Assembly (NCBI RefSeq): GCF_018614655.1
Contig: NZ_JAGGOG010000018.1
Span: 164,493-228,492, forward strand
Origin: Pseudomonas fluorescens
GTDB taxonomy: Bacteria; Pseudomonadota; Gammaproteobacteria; Pseudomonadales; Pseudomonadaceae
Direction of reading: 5' to 3'
Length of the DNA: 64,000 nt
The notes beneath the pieces were generated by a model, which was not told the DNA's origin, did no database searches, and saw only the letters and a list, made by a program, of their open reading frames with translations. The position numbers and the translations under genes are program-made. Shown here piece by piece: positions 51,284-59,782 of this stretch; the first letter of the stretch is position 1, and each line of letters opens with the position of its first letter.

Positions 51284-52627
51284 GTGCGTTCATTGTTCTG
51301 GCGCATCCTTGCCAGCTTCTGGCTGGCTATCGCCCTGGTTGCCGGGTTGTCGCTCCTGCTTGGGCATATGCTCAACCAGGATGCCTGGATTCTCAGCCGC
51401 CACCCCGGACTCGCCAACCTCGCCGAAGAATGGACCCAGCTCTACGAAGCCCAGGGCGAGGACGCTGCCCAGGACTTGCTGCAACAGCGCAAGCGCCAGT
51501 ACCACATCGACGTGCAAGTGCTTAACGAAAGCGGCGAACCGGTGGTACGCGGTACCTTTCCGCGCCGGGCCGCCGCCTTCGAAGCGCGACAAAACGACAA
51601 CCAGGACCGCCACCTGCCCTGGCGCCGGCTGACCGCTGAATACACCAGCGCGAAAACGGGCGACACCTACCTATTGATCTACCGCATTCCCCACCCGGAA
51701 CTGGACGCCTGGCACCGCAGCAGCCTGCTGTGGCCCTTCAGTGCGCTGACCATTGCCCTGGTGGTGCTGACCCTGTTCAGCCTGTTGGTGACGCTCTCCA
51801 TCACCCGCCCCCTCAGTCGCCTGCGCAGCGCAGTGCATGACCTGGGCCAGACCACTTATCAGCAAAACAGCCTGGCGCAACTGTCTAACCGCCGTGATGA
51901 ATTTGGCGTGCTGGCTACCGATTTCAACCGCATGGGCGCACGCCTGCAAAGCCTGATCAGCAGTCAACGCCAGCTACTGCGGGACGTGTCCCACGAATTG
52001 CGCTCGCCCCTGGCTCGCCTGCGGATCGCCCTGGCCCTGGCGGAACGCGCCACGCCCGACGCTCGGGAAAAACTCTGGCCACGCCTGACCCGCGAATGCG
52101 ACCGTCTGGAGGCCTTGATCAGCGAGATCCTGGTGCTGGCCCGCGTCGATGCCGACAATGCCAGCGCCGAAGACATCGAACTCACCCCGCTGCTCAAGAC
52201 CCTGCAAAAAGATGCCCTGCTCGGCGCGCCGGACCAACCCGTGCAGCTCGAAGCCCAAGCGGGGCTGCAGCTCAAGGGCTGGCCGACGATGATCGAGCGC
52301 GCACTGGACAACTTGCTGCGCAACGCCCAACGCTTCAACCCGCCAGGACTGCCGATTGAAATGCAGGCCCAACGCCAGGGCGAGCGTATTGTGATCAGCG
52401 TGCGCGACCACGGCCCCGGCGTGGATACCGAGCATTTGGGCCAACTGGGCGAGCCGTTTTACCGCGCTCCCGGGCAAACCGCCCAAGGCCATGGCCTGGG
52501 CCTGGCCATCGCACGCCGCGCCGCCGAACGCCATGGCGGCAGCCTGATTCTGGCCAATCACCCCGGAGGCGGATTTATCGCGAGCCTCGACTTGCCGTTG
52601 GAGCCGGGGGTTGCAGTACAACCCTAA
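51284..52627 (+). CDS. cpxA: Envelope-stress sensor histidine kinase, CpxA-like
   Basis: 447 residues: first span about 8-28, periplasmic domain about 29-148, second span about 149-172, HAMP (TRPLSRLRSAVHDLG), DHp with His237 in DVSHELRSPLARL, and catalytic domain with DNLLRNAQRFN (N box) and GHGLGLAIA (G2 box). GTG start with GAGGG six bases ahead. It pairs with the CpxR-like regulator; called CpxS in P. aeruginosa. Confidence 0.92.
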   Translation: MRSLFWRILASFWLAIALVAGLSLLLGHMLNQDAWILSRHPGLANLAEEWTQLYEAQGEDAAQDLLQQRKRQYHIDVQVLNESGEPVVRGTFPRRAAAFEARQNDNQDRHLPWRRLTAEYTSAKTGDTYLLIYRIPHPELDAWHRSSLLWPFSALTIALVVLTLFSLLVTLSITRPLSRLRSAVHDLGQTTYQQNSLAQLSNRRDEFGVLATDFNRMGARLQSLISSQRQLLRDVSHELRSPLARLRIALALAERATPDAREKLWPRLTRECDRLEALISEILVLARVDADNASAEDIELTPLLKTLQKDALLGAPDQPVQLEAQAGLQLKGWPTMIERALDNLLRNAQRFNPPGLPIEMQAQRQGERIVISVRDHGPGVDTEHLGQLGEPFYRAPGQTAQGHGLGLAIARRAAERHGGSLILANHPGGGFIASLDLPLEPGVAVQP

Positions 52628-52667
52628 GGTTGTTCTATGCTGGCCCTTCTCTTATGGAGGGCCTTTG

Positions 52668-54017
52668 ATGACTGATCTGCTCACATCCATCCAAGCTGCA
52701 CTCGACCTGCCACGTACCCCGCTGACCTTCACCGAGGCTGGCGCCCTGCCTTCGACCTTTGCCGTGACTGAATTGGCCAGCGCTACTGTCGGCGCAGCAG
52801 GCCAGGCCGTTGCCGAGTTGCTGCAACAACAAACCGGACGCCTGCCCACGATTTGCGTGGACCGGCGCCTCGCCTCCTTCTGGTTTTCCACGTCGCTACG
52901 CCCCGTCGGCTGGACCGTACCGCCGCTGTGGGACCCGATTGCCGGGGACTACGCCAGCGCCGATGGCTGGATCCGCCTGCACACCAACGCGCCCCACCAC
53001 CGCGCCGCCGCCGAGCGGGTGTTGGGGCAAGTGGCTGATCGTGAGGCCATGGCGCTCAAGGTCGCCCAATGGAACGCTGCTGAACTGGAACAAGCCATCG
53101 TCGACGAGGGTGGCTGTGCGGCGCAGATGCGCTCGTGGCAAGACTGGCAGGCCCATCCTCAAGGCCTGGCGGTCAATCAGGAGCCACTGATCCAACACCA
53201 AACCAGCGATGCCGTCAGCGAAAAACCCTGGCTCGGTTCAGTGGCGCGCCCCTTGGCCGGTATCAAGGTGCTCGACCTGACTCGCGTTCTGGCGGGCCCG
53301 GTGGCCAGCCGCTTTCTCGCAGGGTTAGGCGCCGATGTATTGCGCATCGACTCCCCCGACTGGAACGAAGCGGGCGTGGTGCCGGAAATGACCCTGGGTA
53401 AACGCTGCGCTCGCCTGGACCTGAAGAACCCAGGTGACCGGAGGGTCTTCGAAGACCTGCTCAAGGACGCCGATATTCTGTTCCATGGCTACCGCGCCGA
53501 TGCCCTGGAGCAATTGGGATACGGAGCCGCCGAGTTGCAGCTACTCGCACCGGGCCTGATCGACGTCAGCCTCAACGCCTATGGCTGGAGCGGCCCATGG
53601 CGCAATCGCCGAGGCTTCGACAGCCTGGTGCAGATGAGCAGCGGCATTGCTCAGGCCGGCATGCAGTGGAAACAGGCCAACAAGCCGGTACCGTTGCCGT
53701 TACAGGCACTGGACCATGCCACCGGTTACTTGATGGCAGCAGGTGCGATTCGGGCGCTGAGTGAGCGGCTGAAATCCGGCCGGGGCAGTTCGGCGCTGCT
53801 GTCACTGGCGCGCACGGCGAAATTATTGGTGGAGGCTGGGCTGACCACCGAACAACCCGCGCTGAGAGCCGAAGAGCCTGCCGATCAGGGGCTGGTGGTG
53901 GAGCAAACGGCCTGGGGACAGGCCCATCGCTTGCTGGCGCCGCTTACCATCAGCGGCACGCCGTTGCAGTGGGATTTGCCGGCGGGAGAATTGGGGTCAC
54001 ATCGGCCTCAATGGTGA
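52668..54017 (+). CDS. CaiB/BaiF-type CoA transferase
   Basis: 449-residue family III CoA transferase: RPLAGIKVLDLTRVLAGPVASRFLAGLGADVLRID (about 209-243) is the hallmark CoA-binding start of the fold, followed by LKNPGDRRVFEDLLKDADI. The Asp used for the acyl-CoA intermediate in family III enzymes is probably the Asp in the DLTR...GFDSLVQ region. An N-terminal ~200 residues precede it. The substrate is unknown. GGAGGG lies before the ATG. After cpxA, but with its own start region. Confidence 0.82.
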   Translation: MTDLLTSIQAALDLPRTPLTFTEAGALPSTFAVTELASATVGAAGQAVAELLQQQTGRLPTICVDRRLASFWFSTSLRPVGWTVPPLWDPIAGDYASADGWIRLHTNAPHHRAAAERVLGQVADREAMALKVAQWNAAELEQAIVDEGGCAAQMRSWQDWQAHPQGLAVNQEPLIQHQTSDAVSEKPWLGSVARPLAGIKVLDLTRVLAGPVASRFLAGLGADVLRIDSPDWNEAGVVPEMTLGKRCARLDLKNPGDRRVFEDLLKDADILFHGYRADALEQLGYGAAELQLLAPGLIDVSLNAYGWSGPWRNRRGFDSLVQMSSGIAQAGMQWKQANKPVPLPLQALDHATGYLMAAGAIRALSERLKSGRGSSALLSLARTAKLLVEAGLTTEQPALRAEEPADQGLVVEQTAWGQAHRLLAPLTISGTPLQWDLPAGELGSHRPQW

Positions 54018-54032
54018 CCTTCCGATTGCCAT

Positions 54033-54110
54033 CGCAGGCAAGCCAGCTCCCACATTTGACCGAGTTTCCAGCAACAGCACCGATCAAGTGTGGGAGCTGG
54101 CTTGCCTGCG
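54033..54110. repeat. REPIN (CGCAGGCAAGCCAGCTCCCA type)
   Basis: Two perfect 22-bp arms TGTGGGAGCTGGCTTGCCTG in opposite orientation with a 34-bp centre, in the convergent gap between the CoA transferase gene and the glycosylase gene. Confidence 0.88.
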
Positions 54111-54131
54111 AAGAGGCCCTGAAAAGCACCC

Positions 54132-55001
54132 TCAATCTGCCCGGCTCAGCGACGTCCACAAATGCTGCGCCGCATACGCTCTAAGCGGCCGCCAGGCCTC
54201 GGCCCGCGCCAGTAACTGGCGTGCGGTAACGGGGCCGCCTTCCAGTGCCGCCAACGCATTGATCAAACCGATATCCCCCGACGCAAACGCATCCGGCTCG
54301 CGCATCTGGCGCATGGCTATGTACTGCGCGGTCCAGTCGCCAATCCCCGGCAACTCGATCAACCGCGTTACAACGTCCTTGAGACTGGCCTTGGGCTGGA
54401 AGATCTGCGGATCATCCAACAACGCCTGGGCCACGCCCGATAAGGTTCGCCCACGACTTTTCGGCATGCCCAGGCTGGCCAGATCCGCTGCCGCCAGCAC
54501 CTCGGCCACAGGAAAGACGTGCGTCACGCCCGCATGTGGTGTCATCAGTGGCTCGCCATAGTGCGCAACCAGCTTGCCCGCCAAACGAATGGCCGCGACC
54601 ACCGTAATCTGCTGTCCCAAAACCGCCCGAATCGCCACTTCCAGGCCATCCCACGCCCCTGGCACCCGCAGGCCCGGACGCGCCGCCACCAGCCGTGCCA
54701 TCAAGGGATCGGCTGCCAGTTGTCGATTGATCCTTCGCGGATCAGCGTCCAGGTCAAACATCGCCCGCAAACGCCGGACAATCTCCGGCAAGGCATCCGG
54801 CTCAGCGAAGTCGACCGTCACCTCAAGCCAATCCCCCGCACCCGACGCAACACTGATCCAGCCATGCCGACCATCGATGCTGATGCTGCGCGTATACATA
54901 CCCGCCACCACCGTCTCCAACCCGCTGATCGCCCGCGCCGCCAAAAAACCCAGCATCGCCTCCCAGTCATAAGGGGCTTGATACGCCAACTGCACCTTCA
55001 C
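54132..55001 (-). CDS. alkA: DNA-3-methyladenine glycosylase II (AlkA-like)
   Basis: Removes alkylated purines from DNA. 289 residues: N-terminal AlkA domain, then helix-hairpin-helix GPD domain with LPGIGDWTAQYIAMRQMRE (about 223-241) and the catalytic Asp in DAFASGDIGLINAL (Asp near 248, conserved in AlkA). A GTG start overlaps the stop of the ArcD-type permease gene in a GTGA configuration, so it is translated after that gene. An unusual partner for a repair enzyme. Confidence 0.87.
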   Translation of the reverse strand: MKVQLAYQAPYDWEAMLGFLAARAISGLETVVAGMYTRSISIDGRHGWISVASGAGDWLEVTVDFAEPDALPEIVRRLRAMFDLDADPRRINRQLAADPLMARLVAARPGLRVPGAWDGLEVAIRAVLGQQITVVAAIRLAGKLVAHYGEPLMTPHAGVTHVFPVAEVLAAADLASLGMPKSRGRTLSGVAQALLDDPQIFQPKASLKDVVTRLIELPGIGDWTAQYIAMRQMREPDAFASGDIGLINALAALEGGPVTARQLLARAEAWRPLRAYAAQHLWTSLSRAD

Positions 55002-56425
55002 AATGACAACACCCCGCTGTACAACCCATACGCCGCCAGGCTCGCCCCGGCGATCACGCAGCCGAAAATGCCTTTTTCCACACGGGTAAACAAGGGCTGA
55101 CCCTGTTCGTGCTTGGCCTGAGCAAACAGAATCACCCCCGGTGCATACAGCAACGCCGACAGCAGCAAATACTTCAAGCCACCGGCGTAGAGCAGCCAGA
55201 TCGCATAGCCCAAAGCGATTACGCCGATCAGCAGATCTTTCATCCGCTGGCCGTGGGCGCCTTCATAGGTGTCACCGCGCCCGCTCAACAACACCGCATA
55301 GGCTGCCGACCACAGGTAGGGCACCAGAATCATCGACGAAGCCAGATAAATCAGCGTGGTGTAGGTGCTTTCCGAGAACAGGGTGATCACCAGGAAAATC
55401 TGGATCATCACATTGGTCAGCCACAACGCATTGACCGGCACATGATTGACGTTTTCCTTTTTCAGGAACGCCGGCATCGTCCGGTCATGGGCGGTGGCAT
55501 AGAGGATTTCGGCACACAGCAACGCCCAGGACAACAACGCGCCCAGCAACGAAACCGCCAGGCCGATACTGATCAACAGCGCCCCCCACGGGCCGACGAT
55601 ATGCTCCAGCACACCGGCCAGGGACGGATTCTGCAAGGTGGCCAATTCCGGTTGGCTCATGATCCCCAGCGACAGCACGTTCACCAGCACCAGCAGTGCC
55701 AATACCCCGAGAAAACCGATCACTGTGGCCCGGCCCACGTCCGAACGTTTCTCAGCCCGCGCCGAATAGACGCTGGCGCCCTCGATGCCGATAAACACGA
55801 ACACGGTGACCAGCATCATGTTGCGCACCTGATCCACCACGCTGCCAAAGTTCGGGTTGCTCAAGCCCCAGATATCCCGAATAAAGATATCGGCCTTGAA
55901 CGCCACGGCGGCGATGACGATAAACATCAGCAGCGGCACGATCTTGGCCACAGTGGTGATCTGGTTGATGAAGGCCGCCTCCTTGATCCCGCGCAGTACC
56001 AGAAAGTGCACGGCCCACAGCAACAGCGAGGCACAGGCGATGGCAATGGGCGTGTTGCCTTGGCCGAACACCGGGAAGAAGTAGCCCAATGTGCTGAACA
56101 GCAGCACAAAGTAACCGACGTTGCCCATCCAGGCGCTGATCCAGTAACCCCAGGCGGACGAAAAACCCATGTAGTCGCCAAACCCGGCCTTGGCGTAGGC
56201 ATACACACCGGCGTCCAGTTCAGGCTTGCGGTTGGCCAGAGTCTGGAACACAAAGGCCAGGGCCAGCATGCCAACGGCGGTGATTGCCCAACCGATCAGC
56301 ACCGCCCCTACTTCGGCCCGCGCCGCCATGTTCTGCGGCAACGAGAAGATCCCGCCACCCACCATCGAACCCACCACTAGCGCGATCAATGCGCTGAGTC
56401 GAAGTTTTTGCGCCGGTTGCGACAT
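54998..56425 (-). CDS. arcD2: ArcD-type amino acid antiporter, second copy
   Basis: 475 residues with twelve spans, about three quarters identical by eye to the divergent arcD. It shows GGGIFSLPQNMAARAEVGAVL, MGFSSAWGYWISAW and RAEKRSDVGRATVIGF shared with arginine/ornithine antiporters. It lies outside the arcDABC transcript and is coupled to alkA. I see no Anr box close to its start, so it may be expressed aerobically. Arginine/ornithine exchange is the likely function, but substrate preference may differ. GGGAG precedes the ATG at 56425. Confidence 0.88.
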   Translation of the reverse strand: MSQPAQKLRLSALIALVVGSMVGGGIFSLPQNMAARAEVGAVLIGWAITAVGMLALAFVFQTLANRKPELDAGVYAYAKAGFGDYMGFSSAWGYWISAWMGNVGYFVLLFSTLGYFFPVFGQGNTPIAIACASLLLWAVHFLVLRGIKEAAFINQITTVAKIVPLLMFIVIAAVAFKADIFIRDIWGLSNPNFGSVVDQVRNMMLVTVFVFIGIEGASVYSARAEKRSDVGRATVIGFLGVLALLVLVNVLSLGIMSQPELATLQNPSLAGVLEHIVGPWGALLISIGLAVSLLGALLSWALLCAEILYATAHDRTMPAFLKKENVNHVPVNALWLTNVMIQIFLVITLFSESTYTTLIYLASSMILVPYLWSAAYAVLLSGRGDTYEGAHGQRMKDLLIGVIALGYAIWLLYAGGLKYLLLSALLYAPGVILFAQAKHEQGQPLFTRVEKGIFGCVIAGASLAAYGLYSGVLSL

Positions 56426-56801
56426 GGGTACTCCCAATAGAAAAACAGTCTTTGCGCCAACAACTGTTACAGGCGACTAATGTGCGCTGCACGTTCAACG
56501 TTTATTAGATATAGCGAATAAAACACCGCACCTCATAACTTAAAGGCATGGCAATAAATAGAGTTTAGGCAAATTTGGAATTTAAATACGGCTGGAACTT
56601 TCCTGACTGCGGGCTATTTGGCAAACCCTCCTGAAAAAATTTGCACATCTGGGAAAACGGACTAGCTTCAAACGTCCACGCCTATGAGAAATCTTGTCAT
56701 CTGAAACGGAGAACGGCTCTGGAACAAGCCTCTTCGAGGGATCTTATTGCCTGCGTTCTTTCATCATAAGCCATTAATTCACAATGGAATGTGCCAATGA
56801 A

Positions 56802-56815
56802 GTGATCTGAGTCAG
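56802..56815 (+). promoter_or_regulatory. Anr-like box of the arc operon
   Basis: GTGAT-CTGA-GTCAG, agreeing with the TGA...TCA core of the Anr/FNR box TTGAT-N4-ATCAA. Its centre is 41.5 bp upstream of the start predicted from TATTCT at 56838-56843, the canonical class II activator position. Anaerobic induction by Anr is known for the P. aeruginosa arc operon. Confidence 0.65.
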
Positions 56816-56837
56816 CTGTTTGATTAGCGCACGGATT

Positions 56838-56843
56838 TATTCT
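56838..56843 (+). promoter_or_regulatory. Predicted -10 box of the arc operon
   Basis: TATTCT, with the expected start near 56850, 27 bp before the arcD start codon. The Anr-like box replaces a clear -35 element. Confidence 0.5.
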
Positions 56844-56876
56844 GTGGTCTCTCTTCTCCTGCATTGGAGTCATGCA

Positions 56877-58304
56877 ATGTCTGAATCTCCCGGAAAACTC
56901 CGACTCGGTGCCCTGGTTGCACTTGTCGTGGGCTCAATGATTGGTGGCGGGATCTTCTCACTTCCACAAAACATGGCCGCCAGTGCCGATGTCGGCGCGG
57001 TGTTGATCGGCTGGGTAATTACCGCCATCGGTATGTTGACCCTCGCTTTTGTCTTCCAAACCCTGGCCAACCGCAAACCCGATCTGGACGGCGGCGTGTA
57101 TGCCTACGCCAAGGCCGGCTTCGGCGACTACATGGGTTTTTCGTCCGCCTGGGGTTACTGGATCAGTGCCTGGCTGGGCAACGTCGGTTACTTCGTGCTG
57201 TTGTTCAGCACCCTCGGTTACTTCTTTCCGATCTTCGGCGAAGGCAACACCCCGGCGGCGGTGATCGGCGCCTCGGTGTTGCTGTGGGCCGTGCACTTCC
57301 TGGTACTGCGCGGGATCAAGGAAGCGGCGTTCATCAACCTGGTGACCACCGTCGCCAAGGTCGTGCCGCTGGTGCTGTTTGTATTGATCGCGCTCTTCGC
57401 GTTCAAACTGGACATCTTCACCGCCGACATCTGGGGCGTAAAAAATCCGGACCTGGGCAGCGTGATGAACCAGGTGCGCAACATGATGCTGGTCACCGTC
57501 TGGGTATTTATCGGCATCGAGGGCGCGAGCATCTTCTCGTCCCGCGCCGAAAAACGCTCCGACGTCGGCAAGGCCACGGTGATTGGTTTCATCACGGTGC
57601 TGCTGTTCCTGATGCTGGTGAACGTGCTGTCGCTGGGGATCATGACCCAACCGGAACTGGCCAAGCTGCAGAACCCGTCGATGGCCGCCGTGCTGGAGCA
57701 TGTAGTGGGCCACTGGGGTGCGGTGCTGATCAGCGTCGGCTTGATCATCTCGCTGTTGGGAGCGTTGCTGTCGTGGGTGCTGCTGTGTGCGGAGATCATG
57801 TTCGCCGCCGCCAAAGACCACACCATGCCGGCGTTCCTGCGTAAGGAAAACGCCAACCACGTGCCGGTCAACGCCCTGTGGCTGACCAACGCCATGGTGC
57901 AGATTTTCCTGGTGATCACCCTGTTCTCCGCCAGCACCTACCTGTCGCTGATCTACCTCGCCACCTCAATGATCCTGGTGCCTTACCTGTGGTCGGCGGC
58001 CTATGGACTGCTGTTGGCGGTGCGCGGCGAGACCTACGAAAACGCCCTGGGCGAACGCAAGAAAGACCTATTCATCGGTGCCATCGCCCTGATCTACGCG
58101 GTCTGGCTGTTGTACGCCGGCGGCACCAAGTACCTGCTGCTGTCCGCCCTGCTCTATGCCCCCGGCGCGATCCTGTTCGCCAAGGCCAAGCATGAACTGG
58201 GCAAACCGATTTTCACCCACGTCGAGAAGCTGATTTTCGCCGCAGTGGTCATAGGCGCCCTGGTGGCTGCCTATGGGCTCTATGACGGCTTCTTGACTCT
58301 GTAG
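56877..58304 (+). CDS. arcD: Arginine/ornithine antiporter ArcD
   Basis: Exchanges external arginine for ornithine produced by the arginine deiminase route. 475 residues, twelve spans, with GGGIFSLPQNMAASADVGAVL and the long conserved middle typical of ArcD. GGAG lies eight bases before the ATG at 56877; an upstream in-frame start adds 19 unlike residues. First gene of arcDABC, arcA follows after 40 bp. Confidence 0.95.
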   Translation: MSESPGKLRLGALVALVVGSMIGGGIFSLPQNMAASADVGAVLIGWVITAIGMLTLAFVFQTLANRKPDLDGGVYAYAKAGFGDYMGFSSAWGYWISAWLGNVGYFVLLFSTLGYFFPIFGEGNTPAAVIGASVLLWAVHFLVLRGIKEAAFINLVTTVAKVVPLVLFVLIALFAFKLDIFTADIWGVKNPDLGSVMNQVRNMMLVTVWVFIGIEGASIFSSRAEKRSDVGKATVIGFITVLLFLMLVNVLSLGIMTQPELAKLQNPSMAAVLEHVVGHWGAVLISVGLIISLLGALLSWVLLCAEIMFAAAKDHTMPAFLRKENANHVPVNALWLTNAMVQIFLVITLFSASTYLSLIYLATSMILVPYLWSAAYGLLLAVRGETYENALGERKKDLFIGAIALIYAVWLLYAGGTKYLLLSALLYAPGAILFAKAKHELGKPIFTHVEKLIFAAVVIGALVAAYGLYDGFLTL

Positions 58305-58344
58305 CTGTTATCCAAAGAAAGCTTTGTTCACTGGAGGATCTGTA

Positions 58345-59601
58345 ATGACCACGGAAAAAGTGAAGTACGGCGTACATTCCGAAGCCGGCAAACTGCGCAA
58401 AGTCATGGTGTGCTCCCCAGGTTTGGCCCACCAGCGGCTGACCCCCAACAACTGCGATGAACTGCTGTTCGATGATGTGCTGTGGGTGGCCCAGGCCAAG
58501 CGCGACCATTTCGATTTCGTGACCAAGATGCGCGAGCGGGATATCGATGTGCTGGAAATGCACAACCTGCTGACCGACATTGTTGCCATCCCCGAAGCCC
58601 TGGACTGGATCCTGGAGCGCAAGATCACCGCCAACCAGGTCGGCCTCGGTCTGGTCAATGAAGTGGGCTCGTGGCTGCGTAGCCTGGAGCCGCGCAAAGT
58701 CGCCGAGTTTTTGATTGGCGGCGTGTCGGCCGACGACCTGCCGAGCAGCTTCGGTGGCAAGACCATCGAAATGTTCCGCGACTTCCTCGGGCATTCGAGC
58801 TTCATTCTGCCGCCGCTGCCTAACACCCAATTCACCCGCGACACCACGTGCTGGATCTTCGGCGGCGTGACGCTGAACCCGATGTATTGGCCCGCGCGAC
58901 GCCAGGAAACCTTGCTGGCCAGCGCCATCTACAAATTCCACCCCGAGTTCACCAACGCCGACTTCCAGGTCTGGTACGGCGACCCGGATCAGGAACACGG
59001 TAACGCCACGCTGGAAGGCGGTGACGTGATGCCTATCGGCAACGGCGTGGTGTTGATCGGTATGGGCGAGCGCTCGTCCCGCCAGGCTATCGGCCAGCTG
59101 GCGCTGAACCTGTTCAAGCACAAGGCTGTAGAGCGCGTGATCGTCGCCGGCCTGCCGAAATCCCGCGCCGCGATGCACCTCGATACGGTGTTCAGCTTCT
59201 GCGACCGCGACCTGGTCACGATCTTCCCGGAAGTGGTCAGCCAGATAGTCGCCTTCACCCTGCGCCCTGACGAGAGCAAGCCCGGTGGTATCGATATCCA
59301 ACGGGAAAAAACCAGCTTCCTCGACACCGTCGCTGCAGCCCTGAACCTGAAAACCCTGCGCGTGGTGGAAACCGGCGGCAACAGCTTCGCCGCCGAGCGC
59401 GAGCAGTGGGATGACGGCAATAACGTGGTGGCCGTCGAGCCAGGTGTGGTGATCGGCTATGACCGCAACACCTACACCAACACCCTGCTGCGCAAGGCCG
59501 GTGTGGAGGTCATCACCATCAGCGCCGGCGAACTGGGCCGTGGACGCGGCGGCGGCCACTGCATGACCTGCCCGATCATTCGCGACCCTATCGACTACTA
59601 A
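58345..59601 (+). CDS. arcA: Arginine deiminase
   Basis: Converts arginine to citrulline and ammonia. 418 residues; the catalytic cysteine is Cys406 in GRGRGGGHCMTCP, exactly the position known for P. aeruginosa ArcA, and FTRDTTCWIFGG and LEGGDVMP motifs are intact (Asp/Glu ligands of the guanidino group). GGAGG precedes the ATG. Second gene of the operon; a structured 140-bp element follows before arcB. Confidence 0.97.
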   Translation: MTTEKVKYGVHSEAGKLRKVMVCSPGLAHQRLTPNNCDELLFDDVLWVAQAKRDHFDFVTKMRERDIDVLEMHNLLTDIVAIPEALDWILERKITANQVGLGLVNEVGSWLRSLEPRKVAEFLIGGVSADDLPSSFGGKTIEMFRDFLGHSSFILPPLPNTQFTRDTTCWIFGGVTLNPMYWPARRQETLLASAIYKFHPEFTNADFQVWYGDPDQEHGNATLEGGDVMPIGNGVVLIGMGERSSRQAIGQLALNLFKHKAVERVIVAGLPKSRAAMHLDTVFSFCDRDLVTIFPEVVSQIVAFTLRPDESKPGGIDIQREKTSFLDTVAAALNLKTLRVVETGGNSFAAEREQWDDGNNVVAVEPGVVIGYDRNTYTNTLLRKAGVEVITISAGELGRGRGGGHCMTCPIIRDPIDY

Positions 59602-59626
59602 CCCTAAATTTTTTAACTTATTGCGA

Positions 59627-59768
59627 CCCGGCGCTGTGAAAGCGTAGCGAGCGCAGGAAAGACAAGGCAAAAACAGGCGAGGAAGCGGAGTTTACTGGTT
59701 GTAAATGAGCATTCCGAGCCTGTTTTTAACGCAGGATTTCCAAGCGCAGTAGCTTTCACAGTGTCGGG
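59627..59768. repeat. Structured intergenic element between arcA and arcB
   Basis: A nested inverted repeat: an outer stem of 17 pairs (59627-59643 with 59752-59768, CTGTGAAAGC / GCTTTCACAG core) encloses an inner 10-bp stem (AAAAACAGGC / GCCTGTTTTT). It reads like a family of about 140-bp elements I recall in other Pseudomonas intergenic gaps, distinct from the REPINs. In this operon it may stabilise arcA mRNA or modulate arcB. Confidence 0.7.
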
Positions 59769-59782
59769 GAAGGAGATCCACC

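Larger units (their letters stand above)
56426..56876. other. Divergent regulatory region between the two arcD genes
   Basis: 450 bp without a gene, more AT-rich than its neighbours. It carries the Anr-like box and -10 region of the arc operon on the right, and presumably a separate promoter for the left gene, which I could not place. Confidence 0.6.

Noticed and set aside
58249..59670. A 473-codon minus-strand frame over arcA
   Set aside because: Antisense to arcA, whose catalytic residues are all intact; the frame has no domain signature.
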